From: Zeugodacus cucurbitae | Lineage: Eukaryota > Arthropoda > Insecta > Diptera > Tephritidae | Assembly (NCBI RefSeq): GCF_028554725.1 | Contig: NC_071669.1 | Location: 9,076,501 to 9,140,500 of the forward strand | Length of the DNA stretch: 64,000 nucleotides | Direction of reading: 5' to 3' | In this document: positions 13,301-24,290 of the stretch, in pieces | Layout of the letters: each line of letters opens with the position of its first letter | Position numbering within the stretch: position 1 is the stretch's first letter | The notes under the pieces: model-generated | The model's database searches: none | What the model saw: the letters and a program-made list of their open reading frames with translations, nothing else | Told to the model about the DNA's origin: nothing | Translations under genes and position numbers: made by a program

Positions 13301-16300
13301 CCGATATTACCGCCGTAGCGGATACATCGCAAGAACAACGAACTCCCTTGCTCCTAAATTCACCACTCACCTGTGTGACAGCCAACTTCAATTCATCGAA
13401 TACACTACTCACGGGCGATGCACAAGCAGTAAATAGCGGTTCATGCACACCACATCCACCGCTGCCGCTGCAACCACCACAAACACCGGTAGCCGGTGGT
13501 CCCGACATGCCGATGCCTTCATTTGCATCGGCAATCTGTACGGCGGTTGTGAGTGCCACGTCCACTGCCACAACGACCACGGCACAGCAGCAGCAGCAGC
13601 AGGCGCAGCAACAAACCGCACAGCCGATACCGAATGAACACGATTTCGATATCGTTAAATTGATCTCAAATGGCGCCTACGGTGCGGTGTACCTGGTTAA
13701 GCATAAGACTACGCGCCAACGTTTTGCCATGAAAAAAATCAACAAAAATAATCTCATTTTGCGTAATCAGGTGGAGCAGGTGTTTGCCGAACGTGATATT
13801 CTGTCGTTTGCCGACAATCCCTTCGTGGTTAGCATGTACTGTTCCTTCGAGACGAAAAAGCATTTATGCTTGGTAATGGAGTATGTGGAGGGTGGTGATT
13901 GTGCGACACTATTGAAGAATATCGGTCCATTGCCGCCGGATATGGCGCGTTTTTATTTTGCGGAAACAGTATTAGCGGTGGAATATTTGCACAGTTATGG
14001 CATTGTACATCGCGATCTCAAGCCTGATAATCTACTCATCACGGCTTTGGGACATATAAAACTCACCGATTTTGGTTTATCGAAAATGGGTTTAATGTCG
14101 TTGGCCACAAATCTCTATGAAGGCTATATTGATTCGGAGACCAGACAGTTCTCGGATAAGCAGGTGAGTTTGGTATTTAGAGTTGTTGTTGTCGTTGTAA
14201 CTGTAGAAAACAAAAACATTATAATAAATGCTGCCGAGTCCTTCGCCGGATGAAAATTAGGGTCCGTACAGGTTGGGTGGACCTGACTGTTGGTCCCCGC
14301 ATGACACTAACCACCTCTCTGCATGCCCCCTTAACCCTACTCACCTAACAACCCTTTCCCTTTGGTCCGACCCCATCGAAACAACTCATTTCCTGAGCCT
14401 CCCGTTAGATGACTTCGATGACAATTAGTCCAGGCTTATCGGTTCAGCAGGTTTGGGTAACCGTTACAACAACAACACCAACAACCCGTCTGTCGGGGGA
14501 ACGGACTCCAAATTGATCGAATTCAATTTATTTCTCAACATTCCCCGTGCTGTCCTTCCTATCTTACGAATACTTTTCTTAATTTATTTCAGGTTTACGG
14601 TACGCCCGAGTACATAGCGCCAGAAGTGATATTACGACAAGGGTATGGCAAACCGGTCGATTGGTGGTCCATGGGTATTATATTATATGAATTTCTGATT
14701 GGTTGTGTGCCATTTTTCGGCGAGACAGCGGAAGAGCTATTTGCGCACACGGTCAACGATGATATTGAGTGGCCGGATAGTGAGGATTGGGATGTGCAGC
14801 CGGAGGCAAAGGATCTGATAACACAATTGTTGCAGCAAAATCCGCGCGAACGTTTGGGCACACAAGGTGGTGCTTTAGAGGTTAAGGAACATATATATTT
14901 CATAGGTTTAGATTGGAATTCGCTGTTGCGACAAAAGGCGGAATTTGTGCCACAATTGTCCACCGATGACGATACGAGTTACTTTGATAGTGAGTTGACC
15001 TCATATACATACATATTTAAAATTAATATTTTATGCCTTGATTTACTCGCAGCACGTATGGATCGTTACAATCACGATTTGGCTGGTGAGGATACTGACG
15101 ACACCGACGACACACCAGTTTTTGGCTCATTCTCCTCCCTAACGCCGCAATATCGCAAACAACACTACTCCTGGTCACGCGTGCCCTCCAATAGTTCCAG
15201 CACAACCATAACACCGACAAGCACCAGTGTAGCCTCAGTTTCAGCGTCTGCATCGAGCGCCACTACCGACAACAACTCGTCGAAAAAAGTCGAATTCAAG
15301 ACAGATGCGCTAGCTACCGCTGTAAGCACAAGTGCCAATGCGACTGTCTGCGATAGCAGCACTACCGTGGACTCGTCTATGGCTTTGGTGAAATGTAAAA
15401 ATAACTCGGCGCTCTCGCCAAGCATGAGCAGTGATTTTATAGCGAATAAGCTGCTGACAACGCCACAGCTGCGCAAATTGGATGTGAGTATTCCGTTAAA
15501 ACCCGAAAATTAGGTGGTATTATTGATTTGATATATTTCTTTCTTCACCATCCACAGCTTACATCCGGTTGCCTCAAAGTGCCATCCACACCCGATGCTG
15601 AATATCTGCCCGAACTATTGCACAACATCACCATTGGCAACGACAACGAACTACGTCTGCTCAATCAATTCCTGCGCCAATCCTCCATTTCCAGCCCATC
15701 GGCTTCACCGGCCAGCAGCGCCGGCAGCGGCACCGCTTATTTGCAACAGCGCGAACGTCAAACGCAACGCCACAGCATGCCGGCAACGACAACGGCCATA
15801 ATTACCACACCAGCTACACCGCCGGCGACGATTGTGAGCGCCGCTGCTGCCCAAGCAGCTGCAATGGCCGCTGAAACGCATGCCACATCCGGCGCTTTGG
15901 TTAAAGCAACACCTCACCCGCATGCATCATTAATACCCGCTGTTGCGGCGGCGGCGGCTACGTCGCGCAGCACACCCGAATCCTCAACCGCCACGGATAG
16001 TGACGATTTCTCACCGCAAATTCATCGCAAACGCAAAGGTGTGTGCGCACGCGACATACTACCGCGTTTCTCTATATCCATCGAGGATGAGACGGTGAGT
16101 GGCGGCTCATCGTCGGCGGAGAACACGCGCGAGCAATCGCCGCTTGCGCTGCAGCATCATCACAAATCGATGGACGGTCACTTGGGCAAACATCGTTCGC
16201 GTTCGATTGTCAAATCCGCATCGGCGTTGGGGTTGTCGTTGATGTCCAGCGCGGTGGACAATCAGCAGTTGGCACAGCAATTATGTGGCATTGCAGCTGG

Positions 16301-18718
16301 CATACAATCGCCTGGCAGCGGTGCAGGTGCCGGTGGTAATGGTGGTTCGAGCACTGCAAGTTCACGTGACACTTCACCATGTCGCGATCTCTCACCACTG
16401 GTGACCAACTTGAAGCCGCCTATAATTATAAGACGTGGTCCACGTGGCTTTGGTTTCACCGTGCACACGATACGTGTCTATTATGGCGACACTGATTTCT
16501 ATACGATGCATCATCTGGTGATGGCCGTTGAGGAGGGTAGTCCTGCCTTTGAGGCTGGTCTACGTCCCGCCGATTTGATTACACACGTCAATGGCGAACT
16601 GGTGCAGGGGCTCTATCACACACAAGTTTTGCAGTTGTTGTTGAGTGGTGGCGAGCATGTAACCTTGCGTGCCACGCCTTTGGAGCATACGAGCATACAG
16701 AGTGGTGGACGCAAACGTGATTTAATGCAAAGTAAGCTGGCCAAGAAGGGTGTGAATAGGCAGAAGAAACAGACGAAGAAGGAACACGACAAGAAGCGCA
16801 AAACTTCACTATTCCGACGGATCAGCAATAAACGTGCGTCGGCCGAGATACAACAGGTGAGTCAGTTCGAGAATTGATAGCAGTACTCTATAAATAAATT
16901 TTCTCTTTTCCTCACCCAGATCGCTGCGGGTATTGTCGGTTCTCCCACCAATCCTGCAGTCGCATCTGTCGTTAGCGCTGCTTGTGGCGCCAGCGTTGGC
17001 GGCAACGTAAACACACGCAACTTATCACCGATGGACTCATCGTATCACAGCAGCAGTTGCTGTCAATCCGCTGGTAATTCATCGCAATCCACATCGCCAT
17101 CCTCATCGGCACCAAATACACCAACTTGCGGTGGCAATGGTGCACAAACGCAGCCAACATTCGGCAGTACATCAGCGAAGTCTGCAGGCTTGGTGATTGC
17201 AACTAGTGGCACGGGTGTGTTAATGCCTGTGCATGGCGCAAGCGGTACGGGCGCTACAGTGCCCAGTGGTGCTATTGGTGGCAATATACCAGGTGAGTTA
17301 ACTTATAAAAGAAGATATGAACAATATTCTAATTCAAATACTTCATTGCAGTATCACCCACATCGGTGCCACAACTCTATCAGCGCCCATCGACATTGCA
17401 TGGCCTCAAGCACAAATTGCATACGGGTGGTTGTGGTGGCAATAACACTGTGGGCGTGTGTCCAAATGCCGGTAGTGGTGCCGGTGTTGTCAAGTCGCTA
17501 CACACCAGCGCTGCCGGCGCTTTACCACCAAATCGCCGCAAATCTGTTGGTCACATACCACTTTCGCCATTGGCACGCACCCCCTCACCCTCACCGCTAC
17601 CGGCTTCACCCACACGTTCACCATCACCACTCGCATTCCCGATAGTGGGACATCAACCGGGCGCTTCGAACACCACGCAGTCGTACAGTCCAGGCAGCTC
17701 GCTGCCCACAGTGCAAACCATGGCGAGCGGTTCGAAGAAAAGCGGCTTTGTGCGCACCAAAAGTGGTGAGCCCAGCTCACCGTTGCTGCGTCGTGCGCTC
17801 TCACCCGATCGTCTACATCCACGTAGCGCTGAGGCGAAGTGTACACTAATTTCACCACTCTGCTGCTCGCCACCAATCAAGCAGTCACAGCAGCGTGTCA
17901 TCGGCGGCGTCTGGCGTCCGAGCACTGGCACTGGCACTAGTGTAGGTGGCGGCGGTGGTGCTAGCACATCGTCCACGGCAATTACCACACTGCCACCAAT
18001 AAATACAATGCAAACAAGTTTTACATGCATCGGTGGCGGTGGTGGCGTTAATATGAATACCAATAATAACGGTAATGGCGGCACAACAGTTGGTAATGCA
18101 GATGCCACAAATGAATCTCAAATGGCGTGTGGTAGCGCGTTGAATATGACTGAACAGTCAGCCGTAGCTGTTAGTACACCCACCAATATTGCTTTGCCAG
18201 CACCGGGTGAGATGTTGCCACGCATCGCAGAGGAGAAGGATTCACCAACTAGTACACATGAATCGGAAGAAGAGGCTACACCCGCAATGGCAGCTACAAC
18301 TAATCTAACAAGTACAACAACTTTGGGTGCAATCGGTGTGAATGTGATGCAAACGATTGATGAGCATGGTGACGAAACGTGTGGCGCTGGCAACAACAGT
18401 GAGGCAGTGGTGAGCGCTGTTGCAGCAGCTAAGAAGGAACGCGAACGCGATAATCGGCGGAAAAGTGGTAATTAAATATTGCGCATTGTACAATAATATT
18501 GTACAATATTTAAAATACTAATTTTTGTTTTCCTCACTACAGTTGATGAAAGGCCTGCAGTGTCCTGCACAGCAACGCCTAAAAGTGTGGGCGGCACTAG
18601 TAATCGTAGCGGCAGCGCCACGGCTAGCACGCGTAGGGAAAGCTATATTGCGGCCGCAACAAAAACTGCTAATCCAACAACAACAACAGTTACTACTGCT
18701 AAGCATAAGAAGCAGTAA
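10380..18718 (+). CDS. dop: MAST-family microtubule-associated Ser/Thr kinase (drop out orthologue), complete spliced CDS
   Basis: Exons read from GT-AG sites: 10380-11283, 11357-11970, 12053-12816, 12891-14163, 14593-14989, 15053-15483, 15558-16856, 16920-17292, 17352-18467 and 18543-18718. All phases agree and the total is 7,347 nt (2,448 codons plus TAA). Domain order: a Thr/Ser/Gly-rich low-complexity N-terminus; the MAST pre-kinase region (DUF1908; SSLGKSAP near residue 310, SSQEALHQL near 510, VHHQVLEMARDC near 765); a poly-Q stretch; the kinase domain (about 1008-1290; ISNGAYGAV loop, K1042, HRD with D1136, DFG D1154, GTPEYIAPE); a PDZ domain (about 1750-1840); and a long disordered Ser/Thr/Pro-rich tail. 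MAST kinases are AGC-like kinases that associate with the cytoskeleton; in Drosophila drop out is needed for membrane growth and microtubule transport at cellularisation. The ATG at 10380 follows AAA, and the in-frame GTG just upstream is not needed. Family assignment is very secure; the symbol rests on orthology. Confidence 0.95.
12891..14163 (+). CDS. dop: dop coding exon with end of pre-kinase domain, poly-Q and kinase N-lobe to activation loop
   Basis: This exon enters in phase 2 (CG|C, Arg) and leaves in phase 0 after DKQ. It encodes the helical pre-kinase segment (RFVHHQVLEMARDC onward, ending near LGLNRDPIAEM), a Ser/Thr/Pro-rich linker, a Gln-rich run (6 Q, A, 3 Q) and the kinase domain from HDFDIVKLISNGAYG through HRDLKPDN and DFGLSKMG. 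The first Gly of the loop is Ser, as is usual in MAST kinases. The following intron splits the activation segment between DKQ and VYGTPEY. Confidence 0.95.
14164..14592 (+). mobile_element. dop intron inside the activation loop, carrying a LINE-tail repeat
   Basis: The 429-bp intron is much larger than the other coding introns of this gene (about 60-85 bp). About 14250-14485 matches the dispersed segments at 4800-4880 and 8430-8535: GACTTCGATGACAATTAGTC and GGTAACCGTTACAACAACAA. So the extra length comes from insertion of a 5'-truncated non-LTR element in the sense direction. Confidence 0.6.
14593..14989 (+). CDS. dop: dop coding exon with kinase C-lobe
   Basis: The acceptor TTTCAG is followed by V-Y-G-T-P-E-Y-I-A-P-E-V, then WWSMGIILYEFLIGCVPFFG and the RERLG motif that ends the kinase fold. 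The segment after it (DWNSLLRQKAEFVPQL) is the AGC-like C-terminal extension. The exon leaves in phase 1 at GAT A|GTGAGT. Position two of the segment is Tyr, where many AGC-group kinases have Cys before GTPEY. Confidence 0.94.
15558..16856 (+). CDS. dop: dop coding exon with PDZ domain
   Basis: This 433-codon exon is phase 0 at both ends. After a Ser/Ala/Thr-rich linker it encodes a PDZ domain starting at PPIIIRRGPRGFGFTV (a GFGF carboxylate-binding loop), continuing with VEEGSPAFEAGLRPADLI and HVNGELVQGLYHTQVLQLL. A strongly basic Lys/Arg patch follows (KLAKKGVNRQKKQTKKEH). A PDZ after the kinase is diagnostic of the MAST family and normally binds C-terminal peptides of partners. Confidence 0.94.
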
Positions 18719-19185
18719 AGCAGTTTGTGAGCAAAAGGTGGTGAGAGGTGATGTGAGAGGAAGAAAAAATGGTACATGTCTCACCCGGAAAACAGCGCGA
18801 ATATTTATTTTAAACTTTCTTTTGTATTTTGTATTGTAATATTATTTTTTTCTAATTTTTTCCGCCTGCTACGGGGGATATAAGATTTGTGGCACGTTAA
18901 AAGTTGAATGTTAATTAATTAGTAGTGATTAAGCAGCAGGAGCACACATTTGGGGGAGCATACACATGCACAATAGAGTCAGAGTGAGCAGTGAAGTGTG
19001 CAGTTAAAACACTTAAGTGGTGGGAGGGGGAATATAAATGTAAAAAGTGCGTGGGAATTGTACGCAAAGACACATGCTACAATTGGTGTACAGTTAAAAC
19101 ACCATTGTAGTATATCCGTAATTTGTTTGCTTTGTATACGAGTATAAAATTTTCATTTCACATTTTTTAAAATCATTTTTCATTA

Positions 19186-19191
19186 AATAAA
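19186..19191 (+). terminator. dop: Candidate proximal poly(A) signal of dop
   Basis: AATAAA 468 bp after the stop codon, in AT-rich DNA. Other AATAAA and AATTAAA variants occur around 19420-19440. Confidence 0.35.
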
Positions 19192-20010
19192 ATATTTTTA
19201 TACTTATTTTATGCAATATGAAAAAAAAAAACACAGCAACGAACTATATTTGCGTGGCGTACACTGGAGTGTGGCTGCATGTATATTAAAATATTATCAA
19301 TTATTATTTTCATTGTTATGTATATGATTGTGTGTGGGGCACATGTGGGCGGTCAGCGTACGTTCAACGCCCATACAAAGCAATTTGCTATTTTTATTAA
19401 TTATTATTATTAGTATTTAGTAATAAATTAAATTAAATATAAAAACAACAGCATATTACACATACATTACAAATTATGCGATTATATACATGCATACATT
19501 AACACACATATACAAACACATGCAATATACATATATAAAAAAAAAATTAAAAAAAAAAATAGAAACGCTAATATTGTGTGAGCGTGCTACTCGAAAAAAG
19601 TTCAATACAAACAACAGTCCAAAAATACGAAAAAAAACAAAATTCGAAAAAAATATGATAAAGTAATATTTTTGCCATAAAAAATAATCCAACAAAACAA
19701 AAACGAGTTGCTTAAATAAATATGAAAATAAAAAAATTAAAAAAAAACATGAGAAATATTTTTGGGTCGCTATTAAATGACAAACAAGAAAAAAATACAG
19801 TTTAAGGCGTGCTAAAGGCTTGCTTATATTTTTACAAAGCAAAATAAAAGCACTCAGCATACGCAAGAACGTAGAAAACTGCTATTGGTAGTTGTTGTAA
19901 AGTACAATGTAGAGTCATATAATGTTTATTTAAGAAATTTGAAAACTATAAGCTGCACTGTGAAAACTTAAATGTATAGAAAGCACGAAATTTTTTGGTT
20001 GAAATAGCGT

Positions 20011-20325
20011 TAGAGAGGGAAAGTGAAAGAAGAATAGAGAGAAAGGAGAAGAGAGAGAGAGGAAGAGAAAGGAGAAGAGAGAGAGAAAGAGAAAGGAGAA
20101 GAGAGAGAGAAAAAGAAAGGAGAAGAGAGAGAGAAAGAGAAAGAAGAAGAGAGAGAGAAAGAGAAAGGAGAAGAGAGAGAGAAAGAGAAAGGAGAAGAGA
20201 GAGAAAGAGAAAGGAGAAGAGAGAGAAAGAGAAAGGAGAAGACAGAGAAAGATTAAGGAGAAGAGAGAGAAAGAGAAAGGAGAAGATAGAGAAAGCGAAA
20301 GGAGTAGAGAAGGGAAGAAGAAGGA
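20011..20325 (+). repeat. GA-rich polypurine minisatellite
   Basis: About 315 bp almost purely A/G on the plus strand, built from imperfect units of about 18-24 bp of the type AGAGAGAAAGAGAAAGGAGA. It lies in the probable dop 3' UTR. All reading frames give only Arg/Glu low-complexity peptides, so it is not taken as coding. Confidence 0.85.
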
Positions 20326-20639
20326 AATGAGAGCTGGCAACGACCGCATGCGTACAGTGTTGGTTTGTAGCCGTGTGGTAGGAGTAATGGAAATAGATTA
20401 CAAATATTAAAATTGGATTTGTAGTTTTTGAAAATTAAATTCGCTTTTGTTGCTGCTTTAGGAAAATTATTAAAACATTCAAGATGAAAAATTAGAAAGA
20501 TATGCTCGCAGATTTTGGAAATTGCTGCTGCTAGACAGTGCTAAGGCGCTTGCTTTCATATATGATTTCATATATGAATAAAAAATTATTGATTTTCATT
20601 CATTAAATGCATAATTAAGCCTCAAAATTGTAGATTAAA

Positions 20640-20815
20640 TATTTTTTTCATATAGATTTTAAAAATTTTCCGCGCTTCAATATTATGTTTTTTTTATTTT
20701 TGTTTTTATTTATTTTTTATTTTTTTTATTTATTTTTTATTTTTTATATTTTTTTCGTTTTTTTTTGTTTTTTTTTTTACTTTTTTTATTTTTTTTCGTT
20801 TTTTTTTTTGTCAAA
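20640..20815. repeat. T-rich low-complexity tract
   Basis: Runs of T broken by single A, G or C, with repeated TTTTATTTATTTTTTATTTT-like units. No gene visible. Confidence 0.8.
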
Positions 20816-22944
20816 AATCAGCTTCAACTGCAGCCAACTATTTTGAAATTGTGCAATAAATTACTAAACTTGCAATTTAACCACCAATAAAGAATAAAAG
20901 AACTTAAATACAAAAACAAAAATATATATATCTAAAAAACAAAAGAAAATCAAAGCAATTGATGTAAAAATTATAATGCAAATACACAAAGATACGCCTA
21001 TATTAAAAATATATATATATACTTATATATACATACATACAAGAAAAATATAAAAAATAGATTTGAAAAAGAATATACCATATAGAGAAGAAAAAATATA
21101 TGAAGGGGTTGGTTAAGCGCAGTGCGCGAAACAGCAAAGCGACAAGATACTCAAACTGAAAAAAAATGCAAAACACGACTATAACTGATTATATCATTGA
21201 AAAAAATGGATCTAATACTTTCTAAAGGATCTACATATATAGTTAGTAATAACTGTAAACAGCTATTGGCAGCTTATAGCATTAATTCGACTCGATATGC
21301 ACATATGCGCCTAAAGGTAGGCAACAAATTAGACTAAACGCTAGCAAAAGCTACTTAAAAATTGCAGCAAGGCTTTTAATCATTTGCCGCTTCACTTTGA
21401 ACTTTAAGCATTGTGCATAACTTTAACTTTTCATTATAATAGAAACTAATAAAAGATAAATTTGCTTGAAATTTCGCGATAAATAGCATTTAAAGTAAAA
21501 ATGTTTGCACACACTGACTTACGAAACGTAATCATTTACAAAGGTACTTGGTTAAGCTGAATATATGAGTGAAGGAAGAGTTGCTTAAATTATTTCACGA
21601 GACAAATATTGTATTTACAGAAATGTTGCTAAGAGTTTTGAAGATTTCTTGATTTGGCTACCTAACAAATGTATAGATGATTTCAAATGCGTATGTAGAA
21701 CTCTTCATTCTACCTTTTCCCTTAATTGAAGAATATTGAAAAAATTGAATCGACTATTTATATATAAAAATGAGTCTGACAAAGATGAGTAAACAACTAG
21801 GTTCTTAGTCGAAATCACTTCACAGTTATTCAATTATAACCCATTAGTAACCTAGAACTTATATTAAAGAACTCGGACTGAACTGGTCCTTAGTTCCAGT
21901 CCTCTGATCGAGGAAAGTCCTCTTTCCCGTGTGAAGTAGACACAGGCGTTATCATTTTTTGCGAATTTTCTTTCGGGGAAAGTGCGTTTTAAAGAACACA
22001 GTTCAGAGGTCCTGCAACAACATGACCTTCAAAAGCTATTGACGCGTTTTAGCGAGGTTTACTCTATGGAATACCTTTAGAATAAGATCTCGAGTGTCGA
22101 ATTTTTTGCCGATTGTGGCTGAATACTTTCAAATTAGCCCGAAACCCCGCCTTTTCTTGATTCAAATGGCATTTATTGTAACGGATTTTTAGGTTTCGAT
22201 GCTACTGAAGACTTACTTTACAAGTTTCTGGCATTTCAGAACGATATAGAAGTCAAACAATATTTGGTTTCGAAAATTACTCAAAATAATTATTTCAGCA
22301 CAGCGCAGTTGTAGATTTGAGAACAAAAAAGATTTCAGACAACTCTGAAAAATTTATTTTCGAAAGTAATGAGAGATATATTTTTCGAAAACTATCGTAT
22401 AGTGTTGTACAACGACTTTGAAAGTAACGTTGTAGGTGGAAGAAGCCAATCCGAAAAATCACTCAAAACTGAAGACACTTCAGACATTTGATTTTAATAA
22501 AATGAAGAGCTAACATATACTACGATGAATAAAGGCACTTGTATATGAGTATTTAATGAAGCTTTAAACTAAAGATTAATTTAAACATTAAGTGGTATGG
22601 CAGGCAAACAAAGCAGAAGCATACATATGCATGTATACATATACATAAGTATGTATATTGGATAATAACGAAATGGTACTTGAGCAACACACATCACATC
22701 ACATATTAACTACTATACTATATATTTACTCAGATATGCTTGTGGGCGATGCATAACTTACGTATACCAAATTGGTCCTGCCAAATTGGTTGGTCGTTAA
22801 GCGAGATGTATTGTGAAGACAAGAATTCTATATTATGTATATGAACTGCATTCTATTGTATGTATGTATGTATTAACTGTGAATTATTTTATATTTATAA
22901 ATGTATCGTATTTTTTTAGAATCTCTTTACTGAATTCTGGATTC

Positions 22945-22950
22945 AATAAA
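22945..22950 (+). terminator. dop: Candidate distal poly(A) signal of dop
   Basis: AATAAA followed about 35 bp later by a GT-rich element. It is the last such combination before the mariner debris and the next gene. Confidence 0.4.
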
Positions 22951-24256
22951 ATGCTACCGTAAAACGTGTTTAAAAATTATCATGTGTTGTTATTGTTGTT
23001 TGGGGTTTTAAGTCAATTGTTAATCGTGATCTCGGATTAGGACTGAGGCGGAGTTTGATCTAATGGAGTATACCTTTCGGTGGTGACCGCCTCTATACAG
23101 GTAATGTTAGCAACCTGAGCTGAAACCTCTCGACAGTCAATTGAAGGTGGTTTAAAACTTATAGAAAACCTCATTTATCACTATTATCACGGCGATACTC
23201 CAGTTTCTTTGATCCACTTTAAATTTTTTTTAAAAGTTTGGAAACAAAACGAAGTCGTACGGGGTCAAATCTGAAGAATAAGTGGGATGGGACAGCAGTT
23301 CGAAGTCTAGTTTGACCACTTTGACCGTGGCGATAGTCGAGCTCCAGGGGCTTGCGGAGAGAGTCTTCGACTGCTTCGGAATGGGTTCTCCAGATGAAGT
23401 CCACTGTTTCGACTGTTCCTTGGTCTTTGGTGTGCCATGTGTGGATCCATATTTCGTCGAGGGTCACGAAAAGACGTAATAACTTTTTCGAATTGAGCTT
23501 AAACAACATCAAACACTGTTGTGAAGGATCTCACTGTTGCGATTGTTGTTCGGAGTGAGCCAACAAGGCTGTATGTATCTGAGAATTTTCTCATGTCCAA
23601 CTGTTCTCTGGACTTTGGTGTGTGGATCCAGTCAACGGTTGTCGACGGTCACGAAACGTCGTAAAATTCTTTCCGGTTGCACATAAACAATATCAACCAC
23701 TGCTGTAAAGTGGTCTCACGGTAGCGCTTAATGTCCGGAGTGAGCTAACGCGGCACCCATGTTGTCCAATGTTTAATGTCGAATTTCTAATGTCATAGCT
23801 ATCTCGGTCATCTTCAATCGACAGTCTGTCAATAGAGATCATTATCATTCGTAGTATCAGAGCACCTGGGAGTGGCTCATCCAAAACAGATCTGAAAACT
23901 TAAGGGTAGGGGTCCGATTCGCACAAAAGCACATAAGCACTTATTTTCAAGAGATCTACCAGTCCACGAAACTGCTATTTTTCAATACTCAGATCGGATC
24001 ACAACTTACTTTTAACAAACCTGGTAACATTGATCTAGCGGCAAATTGTACGGTTTCTTTATGTTAGACATTTTCGGTTCGGAGACAATCTTAGCAGCAA
24101 AAATTATTTTTTGAATCAAATATTTTTCATTCGTTATACTTTTATTGGAAAGCAGACAATTGGTGAAATTTATCGAAATTATTGGAATATCTAGCGTTTA
24201 TTTGTTAAAAATTCTTGGATATATCGAAAGCAAAAATAAGTTTATTGCATTTGTTG
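22951..24256. other. Intergenic stretch between dop and the Cys/Pro-rich gene
   Basis: Apart from the mariner fragments I see nothing recognisable. The 200 bp before 24257 are AT-rich and would have to hold the promoter of the next gene. No clear TATA box or initiator was identified. Confidence 0.4.
23160..23765 (-). mobile_element. Two tandem diverged fragments of a mariner transposase
   Basis: On the minus strand 23512 to 23395 reads FVTLDEIWIHTWHTKDQGTV, matching the F-V-T-x-D-E-x-W-I-H catalytic-Asp motif of mariner transposases. A second copy of the same segment (about 23605-23760) lies about 200 bp away in the same orientation: GGTCACGAAACGTCGTAA against GGTCACGAAAAGACGTAA. Both are truncated and broken. 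Confidence 0.65.
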
Positions 24257-24290
24257 ATGGGATTTCGGTATCAGGAACTTAAAGACAGGG
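24257..24290 (+). CDS. Proposed first coding exon of the Cys/Pro-rich gene
   Basis: ATG GGA TTT CGG TAT runs 11 codons plus one base into the donor AGG G|GTAAGC. The next acceptor (TTTCTCCAG, 24333-24341) starts two bases before the long ORF codon GAC, so the phase fits exactly. The frame has no other ATG upstream before a TAA at 24206. The alternative is an exon further upstream that I did not find. Confidence 0.5.

Larger units (their letters stand above)
18719..22950 (+). other. dop: Probable long dop 3' UTR
   Basis: After the TAA at 18716-18718 no credible coding exon appears until 24.26 kb. A proximal AATAAA is at 19186-19191. A distal AATAAA at 22945-22950 is followed by a GT-rich stretch from about 22983 (TGTGTTGTTATTGTTG), a good cleavage context. 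AT-rich single-copy DNA with a purine tract (20011-20325) and T-rich DNA (20640-20815) lies between. Which site is used cannot be decided from sequence. Confidence 0.45.

Noticed and set aside
10517..17876. Many antisense or shifted frames over the dop exons
   Set aside because: Shadows of GC-rich repetitive coding sequence; no splice pattern and no domain.
19930..20349. Open frames on both strands across the GA tract (Arg/Glu or Ser/Leu/Phe repeats)
   Set aside because: Produced by the purine minisatellite itself; no start context and no splice sites.
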